A stretch of 64,000 nt of DNA from Serratia symbiotica (GTDB taxonomy: Bacteria; Pseudomonadota; Gammaproteobacteria; Enterobacterales; Enterobacteriaceae): positions 310,001-374,000 of the forward strand of contig LN890288.1 of assembly GCA_900016775.1 (NCBI GenBank), in the 5' to 3' direction. Made by a program: the position numbers and the translations under genes. The notes under the pieces were generated by a model. That model did not search any database, was not told where the DNA came from, and was given only the letters and a program-made list of their open reading frames with translations. Shown piece by piece: positions 22,690-33,558 of this stretch; the stretch's first letter is position 1, and every line of letters starts with the position of its first letter.

Positions 22690-24153
22690 TTAATTTTCAT
22701 AATGATTTTTACGTTTTTTTTTATTATGTTCTAAACGTAATAATTTAAATTTATAACGTTCTTTAGATTCTAAAGTACGTTTTTTATTTTGATCTATGAT
22801 TTTAATTTCAATTTTTTCTTGACGATAATATTGTACTAATGGTATATTGCTAGGACATACAAAAGAACAAGCACCACATTCAATACAATCAAAAAGATGA
22901 TATTTACGTAATTTTTCATGATTTTTTGAACGACTATACCAATAAAGTTGATGTGGTAAAAGTCTTATAGGACAAACTTTAGTACATAATCCACAACGAA
23001 TGCAAGCACGTTCAGAAATTAATGGGGTAAGTTTTTGAAATGATGGAATTAATTCTTGTAGTAATGGAGCTATAATACAATTATTAATTTTAATTATTGG
23101 TACATTAAGATTAGAAATAGTATATCCCATTAATGAACCACCTATAATAATCATAGGTTTTTTTTGTGGTTTAAAACCAACAAAATTTAATAAATATTTT
23201 ATTGATGTACCAATACGAACCCATAAATTACCAGGTTTACTCAAGGCTTTTCCTGCAAAAGTAATTACACGTTCAATTAATGGTTCACCATTAATTACTG
23301 CACGTTTAATAGCGAAAATAGTAGCAATATTCTGCATTAAAATTCCAATTATAGAAGAATGTTTTCCATGTGGTACTTCTTTTCCAGTCAATATTTTTAT
23401 TAATTGTTTAGAACTACCAGATGGATATTTTGTTGGAATAATTCTAAGAAAAATATTTTTTTTTCCATATAATGATTTTTTAAGTGCTAAAATAGCTTGA
23501 GATTTATTATCTTCAATACCAATCAAAGTAATTTTTGGTTTTAATAAGTATTGTAAAATTTGTATACCTATAATGATTTCATCAGAATGTTCTTGAATTA
23601 AACGATCTGAAGAAGTAAGATAAGGTTCACACTCAGCTGCATTAATAATAAGAGTATTTACAATATTTAAACCATTTTTTATTTTTTTAGCAGTAGGAAA
23701 TCCAGCACCACCAAGACCAACAATTCCAGATTGTTGGATATAATTTAATAATTTAATTTCTGATAATTTATAATAATCTAATATAGGATGAAGATTACAC
23801 CAATTATCTTTTCCATCAGATTTAATAATTATACATAATTCTTTTGTTTTAGAAGAGCTAGCAATTAAATGCGGTTGAATAGAATGAATAATACCAGAAG
23901 TAGGTGAATGTATAGGAACTATAAATTTTTTTCCTAAAGATAAAGCTTGACCTTTTAATACTTTATCACCTACAGATATACAAGGATCTCCTTTTAATCC
24001 TAAATGTTGTTGTAATGGAACAATAAAAATTTTTGGAAGTGGTATTCTTCGTAAAGGTATATTATAAGATTGAATTTTCATTTCTGGTGGATGAATTCCA
24101 CCTTTAAAATTCCAAATTTTATTTTTTGTAAAAGTATTAAAAAAATTAAACAT
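22690..24153 (-). CDS. rnfC: Rnf/Rsx complex subunit C (Fe-S, NADH/FMN)
   Basis: A peripheral cytoplasmic subunit with an NADH/FMN fold and two 4Fe-4S clusters. It is 487 residues, far shorter than the 740 of E. coli. The flavin/NADH region (GLGGAGFPTAKK) and both clusters (CIRCGLCTKVCP and CIECGACSFVCP) are complete. What is missing is the long alanine-rich repeat tail found in enteric RnfC, which also varies in length in related bacteria. The 245-base gap before rnfD probably marks where the tail was. It overlaps rnfB by 8 bases. Confidence 0.95.
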   Translation of the reverse strand: MFNFFNTFTKNKIWNFKGGIHPPEMKIQSYNIPLRRIPLPKIFIVPLQQHLGLKGDPCISVGDKVLKGQALSLGKKFIVPIHSPTSGIIHSIQPHLIASSSKTKELCIIIKSDGKDNWCNLHPILDYYKLSEIKLLNYIQQSGIVGLGGAGFPTAKKIKNGLNIVNTLIINAAECEPYLTSSDRLIQEHSDEIIIGIQILQYLLKPKITLIGIEDNKSQAILALKKSLYGKKNIFLRIIPTKYPSGSSKQLIKILTGKEVPHGKHSSIIGILMQNIATIFAIKRAVINGEPLIERVITFAGKALSKPGNLWVRIGTSIKYLLNFVGFKPQKKPMIIIGGSLMGYTISNLNVPIIKINNCIIAPLLQELIPSFQKLTPLISERACIRCGLCTKVCPIRLLPHQLYWYSRSKNHEKLRKYHLFDCIECGACSFVCPSNIPLVQYYRQEKIEIKIIDQNKKRTLESKERYKFKLLRLEHNKKKRKNHYEN

Positions 24154-24718
24154 ATTTTTCCGTATTAATAAATTCTACTGGAATAATATTTTTATCTAAA
24201 TTCCAATTAGTATGAATATTTTTCATTTGTTTAATTTTAATACAATTAGTAGGGCATATTTTAATACATAAATCACAACCAGTACAAAGATCAGAAATAA
24301 CTGTGTGCATTTTTTTAGGAGCACCTACAATTGCATCTACTGGACAAATATGAATACATTTTGTACAACCAATACAATTTATTTCATTAATGTAAGCAAT
24401 ATGAGATTCCATATTAGAAGATATTTTATTATTTAACGGTTGTGGTGTTATATTAAGTAATGTAGCTAATTTTAACATTACTTGTGTACTACCAGGAATA
24501 CATTTATTAATTGCTTCTCCTTTGCTTATTGCATTTGCATAAGGACGACAACCTAAATAACCACATTGACCACATTGACTTTGTGGTAAAATATCATCAA
24601 TTTTTTCAGATATTGGATCTTCTATTACCTTAAATTTCCATGCAGCATATCCTAATATTAAACCAAACAAAAAACCAAAAATACTTAAAATTAAAATTGC
24701 AATTAATAATGTATTCAT
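24146..24718 (-). CDS. rnfB: Rnf/Rsx complex subunit B (ferredoxin-like)
   Basis: The electron-entry subunit of the complex. The product is 190 residues (E. coli 192). One N-terminal membrane helix is followed by a 4Fe-4S motif (CGQCGYLGC) and two bacterial ferredoxin clusters (CIGCTKCIHICP and CTGCDLCIKICP). All cysteine ligands are intact. It overlaps rnfA by 1 base and rnfC by 8. Confidence 0.96.
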   Translation of the reverse strand: MNTLLIAILILSIFGFLFGLILGYAAWKFKVIEDPISEKIDDILPQSQCGQCGYLGCRPYANAISKGEAINKCIPGSTQVMLKLATLLNITPQPLNNKISSNMESHIAYINEINCIGCTKCIHICPVDAIVGAPKKMHTVISDLCTGCDLCIKICPTNCIKIKQMKNIHTNWNLDKNIIPVEFINTEKYV

Positions 24719-25299
24719 TAAACTTTTACCAATCCATTAAATCCCATAAAAGATAATGACATTAATCCAGCAGTAATTAATATAATTGAAGAACCACGAA
24801 ACGGTTTTGGTATATCAGCAGAAATAAGACGTTCACGAATACCAGAAAATAACACTATAACTAAAGAAAATCCTAAAGCTGAACTAAATCCATATATTAT
24901 AGAATATAAAAAATTATAATTTAATTGAATATTTAATAATACTACACCTAGTACTGCACAATTTGTAGTAATTAATGGTAAAAAAATTCCAAGAATACGA
25001 TATAATATTGGACTGATTTTATGTACTACCATTTCAGTAAATTGTACTACTACTGAAATTATTAAAATAAATGATAATATTTGTAAATATGTTAATTCTA
25101 ATGGGATAAGTATATAAGTATTTATTATCCAAGAAATAACAGATGATATAGTCATAACAAAAGTAGTAGCTATTCCCATACCAACAGCATTTTCTATTTT
25201 ATTCGAAACTCCAATAAATGGACATAAACCAAGAAATTTTACTAAAACAAAATTATTAACAAATATTGCATTAAATAATACAAATAAATATTCATTCAT
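24718..25299 (-). CDS. rnfA: Rnf/Rsx complex subunit A
   Basis: An integral membrane subunit related to RnfE, with six predicted helices. Together with RnfE it holds a membrane Fe-S centre. The product is 193 residues, identical in length to E. coli. [14 protein letters not shown] and [15 protein letters not shown] carry the conserved cysteines. It is first in rnfABCDGE-nth. Confidence 0.96.
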   Translation of the reverse strand: MNEYLFVLFNAIFVNNFVLVKFLGLCPFIGVSNKIENAVGMGIATTFVMTISSVISWIINTYILIPLELTYLQILSFILIISVVVQFTEMVVHKISPILYRILGIFLPLITTNCAVLGVVLLNIQLNYNFLYSIIYGFSSALGFSLVIVLFSGIRERLISADIPKPFRGSSIILITAGLMSLSFMGFNGLVKV

Positions 25300-25866
25300 T
25301 ATAATACCTAAAATAAAATTTACTTATTATTATAAATATATAATATAATAATTATTAAATATTATTTTATTAAAATTTATTAAAATTTTAATATTAAATT
25401 ATAATAAATATTAATAATTATTTTATTTATTGATTTTAATTTATTTATTTATATAAAATTATTATTTTAAAAATTATTAATATAATAATATATTATTATT
25501 TATATAATATAAATTATTATATTAATTTTTATATTATATCATAAATATAATAAATAAAATATTTATTTAATATAAATTAATATTTTATACTGTTAAAGTT
25601 ATTTATATATTTAATGTTAATTTTTAATATAATATTATATTATTGATGATGATATTTAATAATAAATAATATAATAATAAACCATATAATAATTAATTAT
25701 ATATGGTTTATTATTATATTTATTGTATATTACTAAAATAATATAATAAAATATTTTATTATATTATTAATATTAAATTAAAATAATTTATTTTTACATA
25801 AATAATATATTTTAAAATTTTATTAAATAAATTAAGTAATTTAATAAATAAAATATTATAATAAAT
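25300..25866. other. Spacer between htpX and rnfA
   Basis: There are 567 bases with no open gene, nearly all A and T. The only structure seen is the long hairpin at 25668-25720. The part next to rnfA should hold the promoter of the rnf operon, but no box can be picked out in this composition. No remnant of a recognisable gene was found. Confidence 0.6.
25668..25720 (-). terminator. Long hairpin downstream of htpX
   Basis: Bases 25668-25688 pair perfectly with 25700-25720 (21 bp, three of them G-C, ACC with GGT) around an 11-base loop. It lies about 150 bases past the htpX stop on the minus strand, and the sequence beyond is U-rich. It is most simply a terminator for htpX; the symmetric stem would work in either direction. 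Confidence 0.55.
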
Positions 25867-26748
25867 TTAATTTAAATATTGACCAGTTCGTAATGCTTCA
25901 ATACGTTTATCTAATGGGGGATGTGACATAAGTAATTCCATAAAGAATTTAGATTTACCATTAATACATAATGCCATTAAACTACCAGTTTCTTGTGGTT
26001 CATAACTAGTTTTTAATCGTTGTAATGCAGCAATCATTTTATCACGACCTACTAATTTTGTAGATCCTGCATCAGCATAAAATTCACGATGACGTGAAAA
26101 CCACATAGTAATTATACTAGCTAATATACCAAAAATTAATTCTAATACCATTGATAATATAAAATAAATCATAGAATTACCATGATTTTCTTCTTCATCA
26201 TCATCACGATGACCTAAAAACCCAGCACCTATTTGCGCTATTAAACGTGATAAAAAAATTACAAAAGTATTCACGATACCTTGAATTAATGTCATAGTTA
26301 CCATATCACCATTAGCAATATGACTAATTTCATGTGCAATTACTGCTTCTGCTTCATCACGACTCATATCTTGTAATAATCCAGTACTAACAGCAATTAA
26401 TGAAGAATTTCGACGAGCTCCTGTAGCAAAAGCATTAATATCAAGAGCGTGATATATAGCTACTTCAGGTGTTTTAATACCAACTTGTTTTGATTGACGT
26501 TGTACTGTTTCTAATAACCATGTATTAGTTTCATTACATGGGTGTTTAATTATTTCTCCTCCTACAGAACGTAAAGCCATCCATTTTGATATTAATAAAG
26601 AAATAAAAGAACCACCAAATCCAAACAAACCAGCCATAATCATTAAACCTAGAATACTACTTGAACGAATACCAGTTAAACTAAGAACTAATCCAAAAAC
26701 TAACATTACTGCTAGATTTGTAAGTAAAAAAAGAACTATACGTATCAT
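25867..26748 (-). CDS. htpX: Membrane zinc protease HtpX
   Basis: An inner-membrane M48-family protease that cleaves misfolded membrane proteins and overlaps in role with FtsH. The product is 293 residues, as in E. coli. Two N-terminal membrane helices are followed by the zinc site [11 protein letters not shown] (HEXXH, about residue 140), two further helices and [12 protein letters not shown] with the third ligand Glu. In enterics the order is proQ-prc-htpX; here prc is a pseudogene upstream. Confidence 0.96.
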   Translation of the reverse strand: MIRIVLFLLTNLAVMLVFGLVLSLTGIRSSSILGLMIMAGLFGFGGSFISLLISKWMALRSVGGEIIKHPCNETNTWLLETVQRQSKQVGIKTPEVAIYHALDINAFATGARRNSSLIAVSTGLLQDMSRDEAEAVIAHEISHIANGDMVTMTLIQGIVNTFVIFLSRLIAQIGAGFLGHRDDDEEENHGNSMIYFILSMVLELIFGILASIITMWFSRHREFYADAGSTKLVGRDKMIAALQRLKTSYEPQETGSLMALCINGKSKFFMELLMSHPPLDKRIEALRTGQYLN

Positions 26749-26912
26749 AAAATAAATTTTTCCTCATGAATTTTTATATATATTATATTAATTATTTTAT
26801 AAAATATAAATATTTATTATATTTTAAATGATATTTATTAAAAATATATTAAAAATATAAAATATAATATAAAATATATTATAAATTTTAAAAAATATAC
26901 ATTATAATATAC

Positions 26913-28990
26913 AAAAATGTTTTTTTAATAAAATAATTTATAATTAATTTATTAAATAATTATTATTAATTTATTATTTTTTTTAAATATATAAAATATA
27001 ATACAATATTAATAATTTTATCTAAATAAAAATTAAATATTTTAAAGAAATAAAAAATTATTGAATAATTTTACTGATTTTTTTTAAGAATACAATAAAT
27101 GATCATTGAAATGCAGTAAATTAATTTATTAAAATATTTTTATTTTTTAATATATTTTATATTAACTAATATATAATTATATTTTTATTATATTATTAAT
27201 AATAAATATTTTTATAAAATATTTAAATTTAGAACTTTTAGAGATTAATTTTTGATATTTTTTAAATAAAATAAATATATTTTTATATTGTTTGTTTTTA
27301 TAATTATTTTTTAATATTATCTTAGGATATAGAATTATTTTTAAGAATTTCAATAATTTTTATTAAATTTATTATTTGAATATAAAAATATTTAAAATAA
27401 TTTCTTTATATTAAATATTATTATTTTCAATGTAATATTTTTTTTATGAAATATTATATATATCTTAAAAATAACTATTAAAGTAAAAATGTTTTATTAT
27501 AAATATAGTTAAATAAATGATATAATCATATTATATATTTATTTAATTTTTTTCCAATAATTAATTTACATTCGTAATTTTATATTACTAAAAATAAAAT
27601 ATTTATAACAAAAGTACTAAAATTATTTATTAATAAAACTAATAATTTTTTATAACACATAATATCATCAGTATTAAAATCTTTATATATTTTTATTTTA
27701 AAAATATATTAATATTATTTACATTATTAAAAATAATAAATACTATAATAATAGTGTTATTATTAAAAAAATTAAAACTATTAAAAGTAAATTACTAATA
27801 ATATTTTTAATATTTTTTATTATTTTTAAATTTAATTTTTATATCATTAATTAATTTTATATTAAAACTTAAAATTCTAATAATTTCTATTTTTTTATTT
27901 TATTATTAGTAATTATTTTAATTATGTAATATTTTAAACTAATATATTTAATAAATTATTTTATTTTTTTATTTTTATATAAAATAATATATAAATATAC
28001 TTTATTTTTTATATAAATATACTTTATTTTTTATTACATTTTATAAAATAAATAATTTTATCTAAAAATTATCTCTTATATTTATAATATTTTTATTTTT
28101 TTAAATAACATTTATAATATAATTATCTATATTAAATATAGGTATTATTTATTACTAATTCACCTAATCTAATATTATGTAATGAATTATAACATAATTA
28201 TCTTCTATTTTTAATATTATATCTTCATTATTTATTGATAAATTAATTTTTTATTAAATTTTTAAATATTATATAAAAAATAAATAGTATATAGATTAAT
28301 TTGAAATAACATAACATTTATAATTAATTGAAAAAAAAATTATAATTATTTATTTTTATTAAATAATTTAAAATTAAATTTATTATAAATAATTTTTAGT
28401 TTCTATAAATAATGTAAATTATGATAATTTTAAAATTATATTTTTTATTATCAAAACAATTAATTATATTAATTTTATTAAAAATAATTTAAATTTAAAT
28501 AAATTATTAATAATAAAATTTAACAAAAAATAAAATTATATATTTAATAATTATAATATAATGAAATATTTTAACTAATTTAAAAAGAAATATATTAATT
28601 ATATCTTTTCTATAATTTTTTTATTTTATAAAGAATATATTATTATTAGGTTAAAAGATTATTTTATTTTTTAATGAATTTTATATTTATTTATTAATTT
28701 ATTTTTATTTAATAAATATATATGATTAATTAATTTAATATTCTAATATATTTTATAAATTAAATATAATATAAAATTACATTTTTATATTTATTTTAAA
28801 ATTTAAATAATTTTATTTTTTTATTTAAATACATATTTAAAATATTATAATTTATATCTTAAATAATAATATATTTTTTTATAAAAATATTAATATATTA
28901 TTATTAATTCAATCAATTACTATATTTAATATTAATATAAATAAATTTAATATAAAACATTTAAATATTTTTAATATTAAATAAATTTAT
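26913..28990 (-). pseudogene. prc: Decayed prc (tail-specific protease) pseudogene
   Basis: This 2.3-kb 'empty' region upstream of htpX is where prc lies in enterics, and its length fits the 682-codon gene. Minus-strand segments align with E. coli Prc. At 27654-27553, YKKLLVLLINNFS continues to YECKLIIG without a gap (E. coli YKGPLVVLVDRFS to YGRALVVG), with the Gln before DYG turned into a stop. Near 28160-28210, ILKIEDNYVII matches VLQMDDDYTVI. At about 28286-28350, NNYNFFF and INLYTIY match NSEDVFS and IDPHTNY. Near 28000, KNKVYLYI matches GSKVRLEI. The active-site region is destroyed. Ends are projected from the alignment. Confidence 0.88.
27989..28032. repeat. 22-bp perfect tandem duplication
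   Basis: Two identical 22-base units lie head to tail at 27989-28010 and 28011-28032. They fall in the prc remnant, where they duplicate the codons for KVYLY. Because 22 is not a multiple of three the duplication shifts the frame. It is probably a slippage product in relaxed sequence and not a functional repeat. Confidence 0.9.
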
Positions 28991-29033
28991 TAAAATATTA
29001 ATTAAATACTAAAAATTTTATTTTTATATAAAT

Positions 29034-29975
29034 ATGTTAAAAAAATATCCACACAATACTGTATTACTACATGAAGCGGTAAATGCTCTTAATATTAAGA
29101 GTGATGGTATATATATTGATAGTACTTTTGGACATGGTGGTCATTCTCGTTTAATTTTATCTAAATTAGGAAAAAAAGGACGTTTATTAATAATTGATCG
29201 TGATCCTCAAGCAATTAAAATAGCAGAATCTATTAATGATACTCGTATTATTATTATACATAGTCCATTTTCATTATTATCAGATTATGTATCTAAATAT
29301 AATTTAACAGGAAAAATTAATGGAATTTTATTCGATTTAGGTATGTCATCTTTACAATTAGATAACTCAGAACGTGGTTTTTCTTTTATGAGAGATGGAC
29401 CATTAGATATGCGTATGGATTACACTACTGGAATTTCTGCTAACAAATGGTTAATGAAAGCAAAAATTAATGATATAATTATGGTATTAAAAAATTTTGG
29501 TGAAGAAAAATATGCAAAACGTATTGCACATTGTATAGTAAAACAAAATCGTATAAAACCAATCACACGTACAAAACAATTAGTTGATATAATTAAAAAT
29601 ATTAATTTAATATCTAAAAAAAATAAACATCCAGCAACACGAAGTTTTCAAGCAATTCGTATTTATATAAATAATGAATTAGAAGAAATTAAAAAAGCAT
29701 TAAATTCTACTATAAATATATTAGCTCCAAATGGTCGTTTATCAATTATTAGTTTTCATTCTTTAGAAGATCGTATTATAAAACACTTTATTCATAATAA
29801 TAGTTATGGAATACAAATTCCACCAAATTTGCCTTTAACAGAAAAACAAATATATCATTTAAATAAATGTACATTAAAAAAAATACAAAAAATAAGACCT
29901 TCAAAAAATGAAATAGTACAAAATCCGCGTTCACGTAGTTCAATTCTTCGTATTGCACAGAGAATATTAATGTGA
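29034..29975 (+). CDS. rsmH: 16S rRNA (cytosine-N4-)-methyltransferase RsmH
   Basis: Methylates C1402 in the 16S decoding centre. The product is 313 residues, as in E. coli. The SAM site [14 protein letters not shown] and the motifs [11 protein letters not shown] and [14 protein letters not shown] are intact. It heads the division/cell wall cluster; mraZ, which precedes it in E. coli, is absent, and decayed prc sequence runs up close to it. It overlaps ftsL by 4 bases. Confidence 0.96.
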   Translation: MLKKYPHNTVLLHEAVNALNIKSDGIYIDSTFGHGGHSRLILSKLGKKGRLLIIDRDPQAIKIAESINDTRIIIIHSPFSLLSDYVSKYNLTGKINGILFDLGMSSLQLDNSERGFSFMRDGPLDMRMDYTTGISANKWLMKAKINDIIMVLKNFGEEKYAKRIAHCIVKQNRIKPITRTKQLVDIIKNINLISKKNKHPATRSFQAIRIYINNELEEIKKALNSTINILAPNGRLSIISFHSLEDRIIKHFIHNNSYGIQIPPNLPLTEKQIYHLNKCTLKKIQKIRPSKNEIVQNPRSRSSILRIAQRILM

Positions 29976-30292
29976 TCAATAAACAACGTTATAATTTAGT
30001 AAAATTAATTTATCATGATTTATTACAAAATTATAAAATTCCAATAATTTTATTAATATTTTTATTATTTTCTGGAATACTAGTAGTAACTATTGTACAT
30101 AATACTCGTTTACTCACTATGAAACGTGAACAATTAATGTTAGAACGAGAAATATTAGATATTGAATGGCGTAATTTAACTTTAGAAGAAAATGCTCTAG
30201 GAGATCATAGTCGAATTGAACGCATTGCTATTAAAAAATTACATATGCAACATATTGATCCACAAAAGGAAAATATTATTTTAATACCATAA
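29972..30292 (+). CDS. ftsL: Cell division protein FtsL
   Basis: A small bitopic divisome protein that forms a complex with FtsQ and FtsB and activates FtsWI. The product is 106 residues (E. coli 121). The cytoplasmic part is short. One membrane helix (about residues 20-40) is followed by a periplasmic coiled coil ending near a conserved HIDP-like segment. The start is GTG, overlapping the rsmH stop by 4 bases, which supports translational coupling. Confidence 0.92.
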   Translation: MINKQRYNLVKLIYHDLLQNYKIPIILLIFLLFSGILVVTIVHNTRLLTMKREQLMLEREILDIEWRNLTLEENALGDHSRIERIAIKKLHMQHIDPQKENIILIP

Positions 30293-30328
30293 AATTTAAA
30301 TTTAGATATTAAGAATATAAGGATATAT

Positions 30329-32050
30329 ATGAAAAATGAACATATTAATTATTTAAAATATCCTAAAAATAAGGTTAACTTTATTAGTTGGCGTTTTTCA
30401 TTTTTATATATTGGTATTTTATTAACATTTATGGGATTAATATTACGTATAGCTTATTTACAAATTATTAATTCAGATTTATTAGTAAAAGAAGGTAATT
30501 TACGTTCAATGAGAATACAATCTATACCTACTACACGTGGTATAGTTAGTGATCGATTTGGTCATCCATTAGCAGTAAGTGTTCCAGTTAATGCTATTTG
30601 GATAAATCCAAAAGAGTTAAATATAAAAAATAATATTACTTTAGATGTTCGATGGAAAGCATTATCAGATACATTAAATATTTCATTTGATAAATTATTA
30701 AATCGTATTAATACAAAAATTAGAGGAAATTTTATTTATTTAGCACGCCAAGTTAATCCAGAAATTAGTAATTATATTAATAAATTAAATTTACCAGGAA
30801 TTTATCTTAGTAAAGAATCACGACGATACTATCCATCAGGACAAGTAACTGCACATCTTATTGGTATAACTAACATTGATGGTAAGGGTATTGAAGGTAT
30901 TGAAAAAAGTTTTGATTCTTGGTTAACAGGACAACCTGGAAAAAGAATTGTACGTAAAGACCGTTATGGAAGAATAATTGAAGATATTTCTTCTGTAGAT
31001 AGTCAAATAGCACATAATTTAATTTTAAGTATTGATGACCGTTTACAAGCATTAGTATATCGTGAATTACATAATGCAGTAATTTATAATAAAGCAGAAT
31101 CAGGAACTGCTATATTAATTGATGTTCATACAGGTGAAATATTAGCTATGGCTAATAGTCCATCTTATAATCCAAATAATAAAAATCATATACAAAAAAG
31201 TAGTATGCGTAATCGTGCAATTACAGATATTTTTGAACCAGGTTCTACTGTAAAACCTATGGTTATTATGTCGGCTTTAAAATATGGAATAATAAAAGAA
31301 AATACTCTAATAAATACTCTTCCATATTATATTCAAGGTCATAATATCAAAGATGTAACACGTTATTCAGAATTATCTATAACTGGAATATTACAAAAAT
31401 CAAGTAATGTTGGTGTCTCTAAACTAGCATTAGCCATGCCATCTTCAATATTAATAGATACTTATTCATGTTTTGGATTAGGAAAAGCAACTAATTTAGG
31501 ATTAATTGGAGAAAGTAATGGTATTTTTCCTAAAAAACAAAAATTGTCTGATATAGAGAAAGCTACTTTTTCTTTTGGTTATGGATTAATGGTAACACCA
31601 TTACAATTAGCACGAGTTTATGCAACAATAGGAAGTTTAGGTATATATCGTCCTTTATCTATTATTAAAGTTAATTCTCCAATTTCTGGGAAACGTATTT
31701 TTCCTGAATCCTTAGTACGTACTGTAATACATATGATGGAAAGTGTAGCTTTACCCGGTGGTAGTGGTGTAAAAGCTGCTATAAAAGGATATCGTATTGC
31801 TATTAAAACTGGTACAGCTAAAAAAGTTGGAATTAATGGTAAATATATTAGTCATTATATTGCTTATACTGCGGGAGTTGCACCAGCAAGTCAACCACGA
31901 TTTGCTTTAGTAATAGTTATTAATGATCCGCGAGGTAAAAAGTATTACGGAGGAGTAATTTCTGCACCAGTTTTTAGTGTTATAATGAGTAATGTATTGC
32001 GTATAATGAATATTAAACCAGATGCATTATCTATAAATACTTTAAATTAA
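30329..32050 (+). CDS. ftsI: Peptidoglycan D,D-transpeptidase FtsI (PBP3)
   Basis: Cross-links septal peptidoglycan. The product is 573 residues (E. coli 588). One N-terminal membrane anchor is followed by the pedestal domain and the transpeptidase domain with STVK (FEPGSTVKPM), SSN (KSSNVGVS) and KTGT (IKTGTAKK). The protein ends KPDALSINTLN, so it lacks the 11-residue tail that Prc removes from E. coli PBP3 after Val577. AAGGA lies before the ATG. Confidence 0.97.
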   Translation: MKNEHINYLKYPKNKVNFISWRFSFLYIGILLTFMGLILRIAYLQIINSDLLVKEGNLRSMRIQSIPTTRGIVSDRFGHPLAVSVPVNAIWINPKELNIKNNITLDVRWKALSDTLNISFDKLLNRINTKIRGNFIYLARQVNPEISNYINKLNLPGIYLSKESRRYYPSGQVTAHLIGITNIDGKGIEGIEKSFDSWLTGQPGKRIVRKDRYGRIIEDISSVDSQIAHNLILSIDDRLQALVYRELHNAVIYNKAESGTAILIDVHTGEILAMANSPSYNPNNKNHIQKSSMRNRAITDIFEPGSTVKPMVIMSALKYGIIKENTLINTLPYYIQGHNIKDVTRYSELSITGILQKSSNVGVSKLALAMPSSILIDTYSCFGLGKATNLGLIGESNGIFPKKQKLSDIEKATFSFGYGLMVTPLQLARVYATIGSLGIYRPLSIIKVNSPISGKRIFPESLVRTVIHMMESVALPGGSGVKAAIKGYRIAIKTGTAKKVGINGKYISHYIAYTAGVAPASQPRFALVIVINDPRGKKYYGGVISAPVFSVIMSNVLRIMNIKPDALSINTLN

Positions 32051-32074
32051 TAAATTATAAAGGTACCTACTAAA

Positions 32075-33550
32075 GTGAAAAATCGTAATTTACGTGATTT
32101 ACTTTCTCCTTGGGTTCCATCCGCACCAAATTTTATTTTAAATGAAATGATATCAGACAGTCGTATTGCTTCTATTGGAGATATTTTCATTGCAGTGAAA
32201 GGTCACCATACAGATGGACGTTTTTATATTTCAGAGGCTATTAATAAAGGTGTTTCTGCAATCATTTCAGAAACTAGTAATAATACCAAACATGGTACTA
32301 TTTCTATGGTACATAGTATACCAATTATTTATTTAAGTAACTTAAAAAAAAATCTTTCTAAATTAGCTGGACGTTTTTATTTTCAATCACATAAATATCC
32401 ACGTCTTATTAGTGTAACTGGAACTAATGGAAAAACTACTATCACACAGTTATTAGCACAGTGGAGTCAATTATTAGGTGAAAAAAGTGCTGTGATGGGT
32501 ACTATGGGTAATGGTTTATTAAATTGTTATTATCCTAATAAAAATACTACTGAATCAGCAGTAGATCTTCAATATCAATTGCATAATTTAAATAAAAAAG
32601 GTGCAACTTTTATAGCTATAGAAGTTTCATCACATGGATTAATACAATATAGAGTAGCGGGATTACCATTTTCTGCGGCTATTTTTACTAATTTAAGTCA
32701 TGATCATCTTGATTATCATGGTAACATGAATAATTATGAAGCTGCTAAATGGAAATTATTTAATGAATATCATATAAAAAAAATAATTATTAATGCTGAC
32801 GATCCAATAGGTCAAAAATGGTTAAATAAATTAACTAATTCTGTAGCAGTTACTACAAAAAATAATTCTTTAGTAAATTATAATGATCGTTATCTAAAAA
32901 GTACTAAAATTAATTTTTATAAAAATTATACTACTTTAAATTTTACTTCCAATTGGGGTGATGGAAAAATTATTAGTCCATTAATAGGGGATTTTAATGT
33001 TAATAATTTATTATTAGCATTAGCAACATTATTAACATTAGGTTATCCATTAGATCAATTAATAAAAACTTCTCATCTTTTAAAACCAATATGTGGTCGA
33101 ATGGAGATTTTTAAAAAAATAAAAAAACCAACAATAATTGTAGATTACGCTCATACACCAGATGCATTAAAAAATGTTCTTAAAACAATAAGAATATATT
33201 GTAAAGGACGATTATGGTGCATATTTGGTTGTGGTGGAGATCGTGACAAATATAAAAGACCATTAATGGGTTCTATTGCTGAAAAATATTCTGATTTAAT
33301 AATTATTACTGATGATAATCCTCGTACTGAAAAATCAAAAAATATTATTAATGATATTCTGTCAGGATTACATATTTCTAAATATGTATTTATTATACCT
33401 AATAGAATAAAAGCAATAAATTATGCAATTACTAAAGCACAAGAAAAAGATTTTATTCTTATAGCAGGAAAAGGTCATGAATCTTATCAGTTAATAGGTA
33501 ATTGTTATTTTAAATATTCAGATCGTACTACAGTTTCTAAATTATTATAA
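32075..33550 (+). CDS. murE: UDP-MurNAc-tripeptide ligase MurE (meso-DAP adding)
   Basis: Adds meso-diaminopimelate to UDP-MurNAc-L-Ala-D-Glu in the cytoplasm. The product is 491 residues (E. coli 495). The ATP loop is GTNGKTT, and the DDNPRTE motif is the one that selects meso-DAP over lysine. The start is GTG, with AAAGG about ten bases upstream, and aligns with the E. coli start. It is 24 bases after ftsI. Confidence 0.97.
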   Translation: MKNRNLRDLLSPWVPSAPNFILNEMISDSRIASIGDIFIAVKGHHTDGRFYISEAINKGVSAIISETSNNTKHGTISMVHSIPIIYLSNLKKNLSKLAGRFYFQSHKYPRLISVTGTNGKTTITQLLAQWSQLLGEKSAVMGTMGNGLLNCYYPNKNTTESAVDLQYQLHNLNKKGATFIAIEVSSHGLIQYRVAGLPFSAAIFTNLSHDHLDYHGNMNNYEAAKWKLFNEYHIKKIIINADDPIGQKWLNKLTNSVAVTTKNNSLVNYNDRYLKSTKINFYKNYTTLNFTSNWGDGKIISPLIGDFNVNNLLLALATLLTLGYPLDQLIKTSHLLKPICGRMEIFKKIKKPTIIVDYAHTPDALKNVLKTIRIYCKGRLWCIFGCGGDRDKYKRPLMGSIAEKYSDLIIITDDNPRTEKSKNIINDILSGLHISKYVFIIPNRIKAINYAITKAQEKDFILIAGKGHESYQLIGNCYFKYSDRTTVSKLL

Positions 33551-33558
33551 AGGTTAAC

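Noticed and set aside
26749..29033. Candidate replication origin or large regulatory island in the 2.3-kb gene-free region
   Set aside because: It is explained by the prc pseudogene; no DnaA-box cluster or origin-type genes are seen, and genes on both sides keep enteric neighbours.
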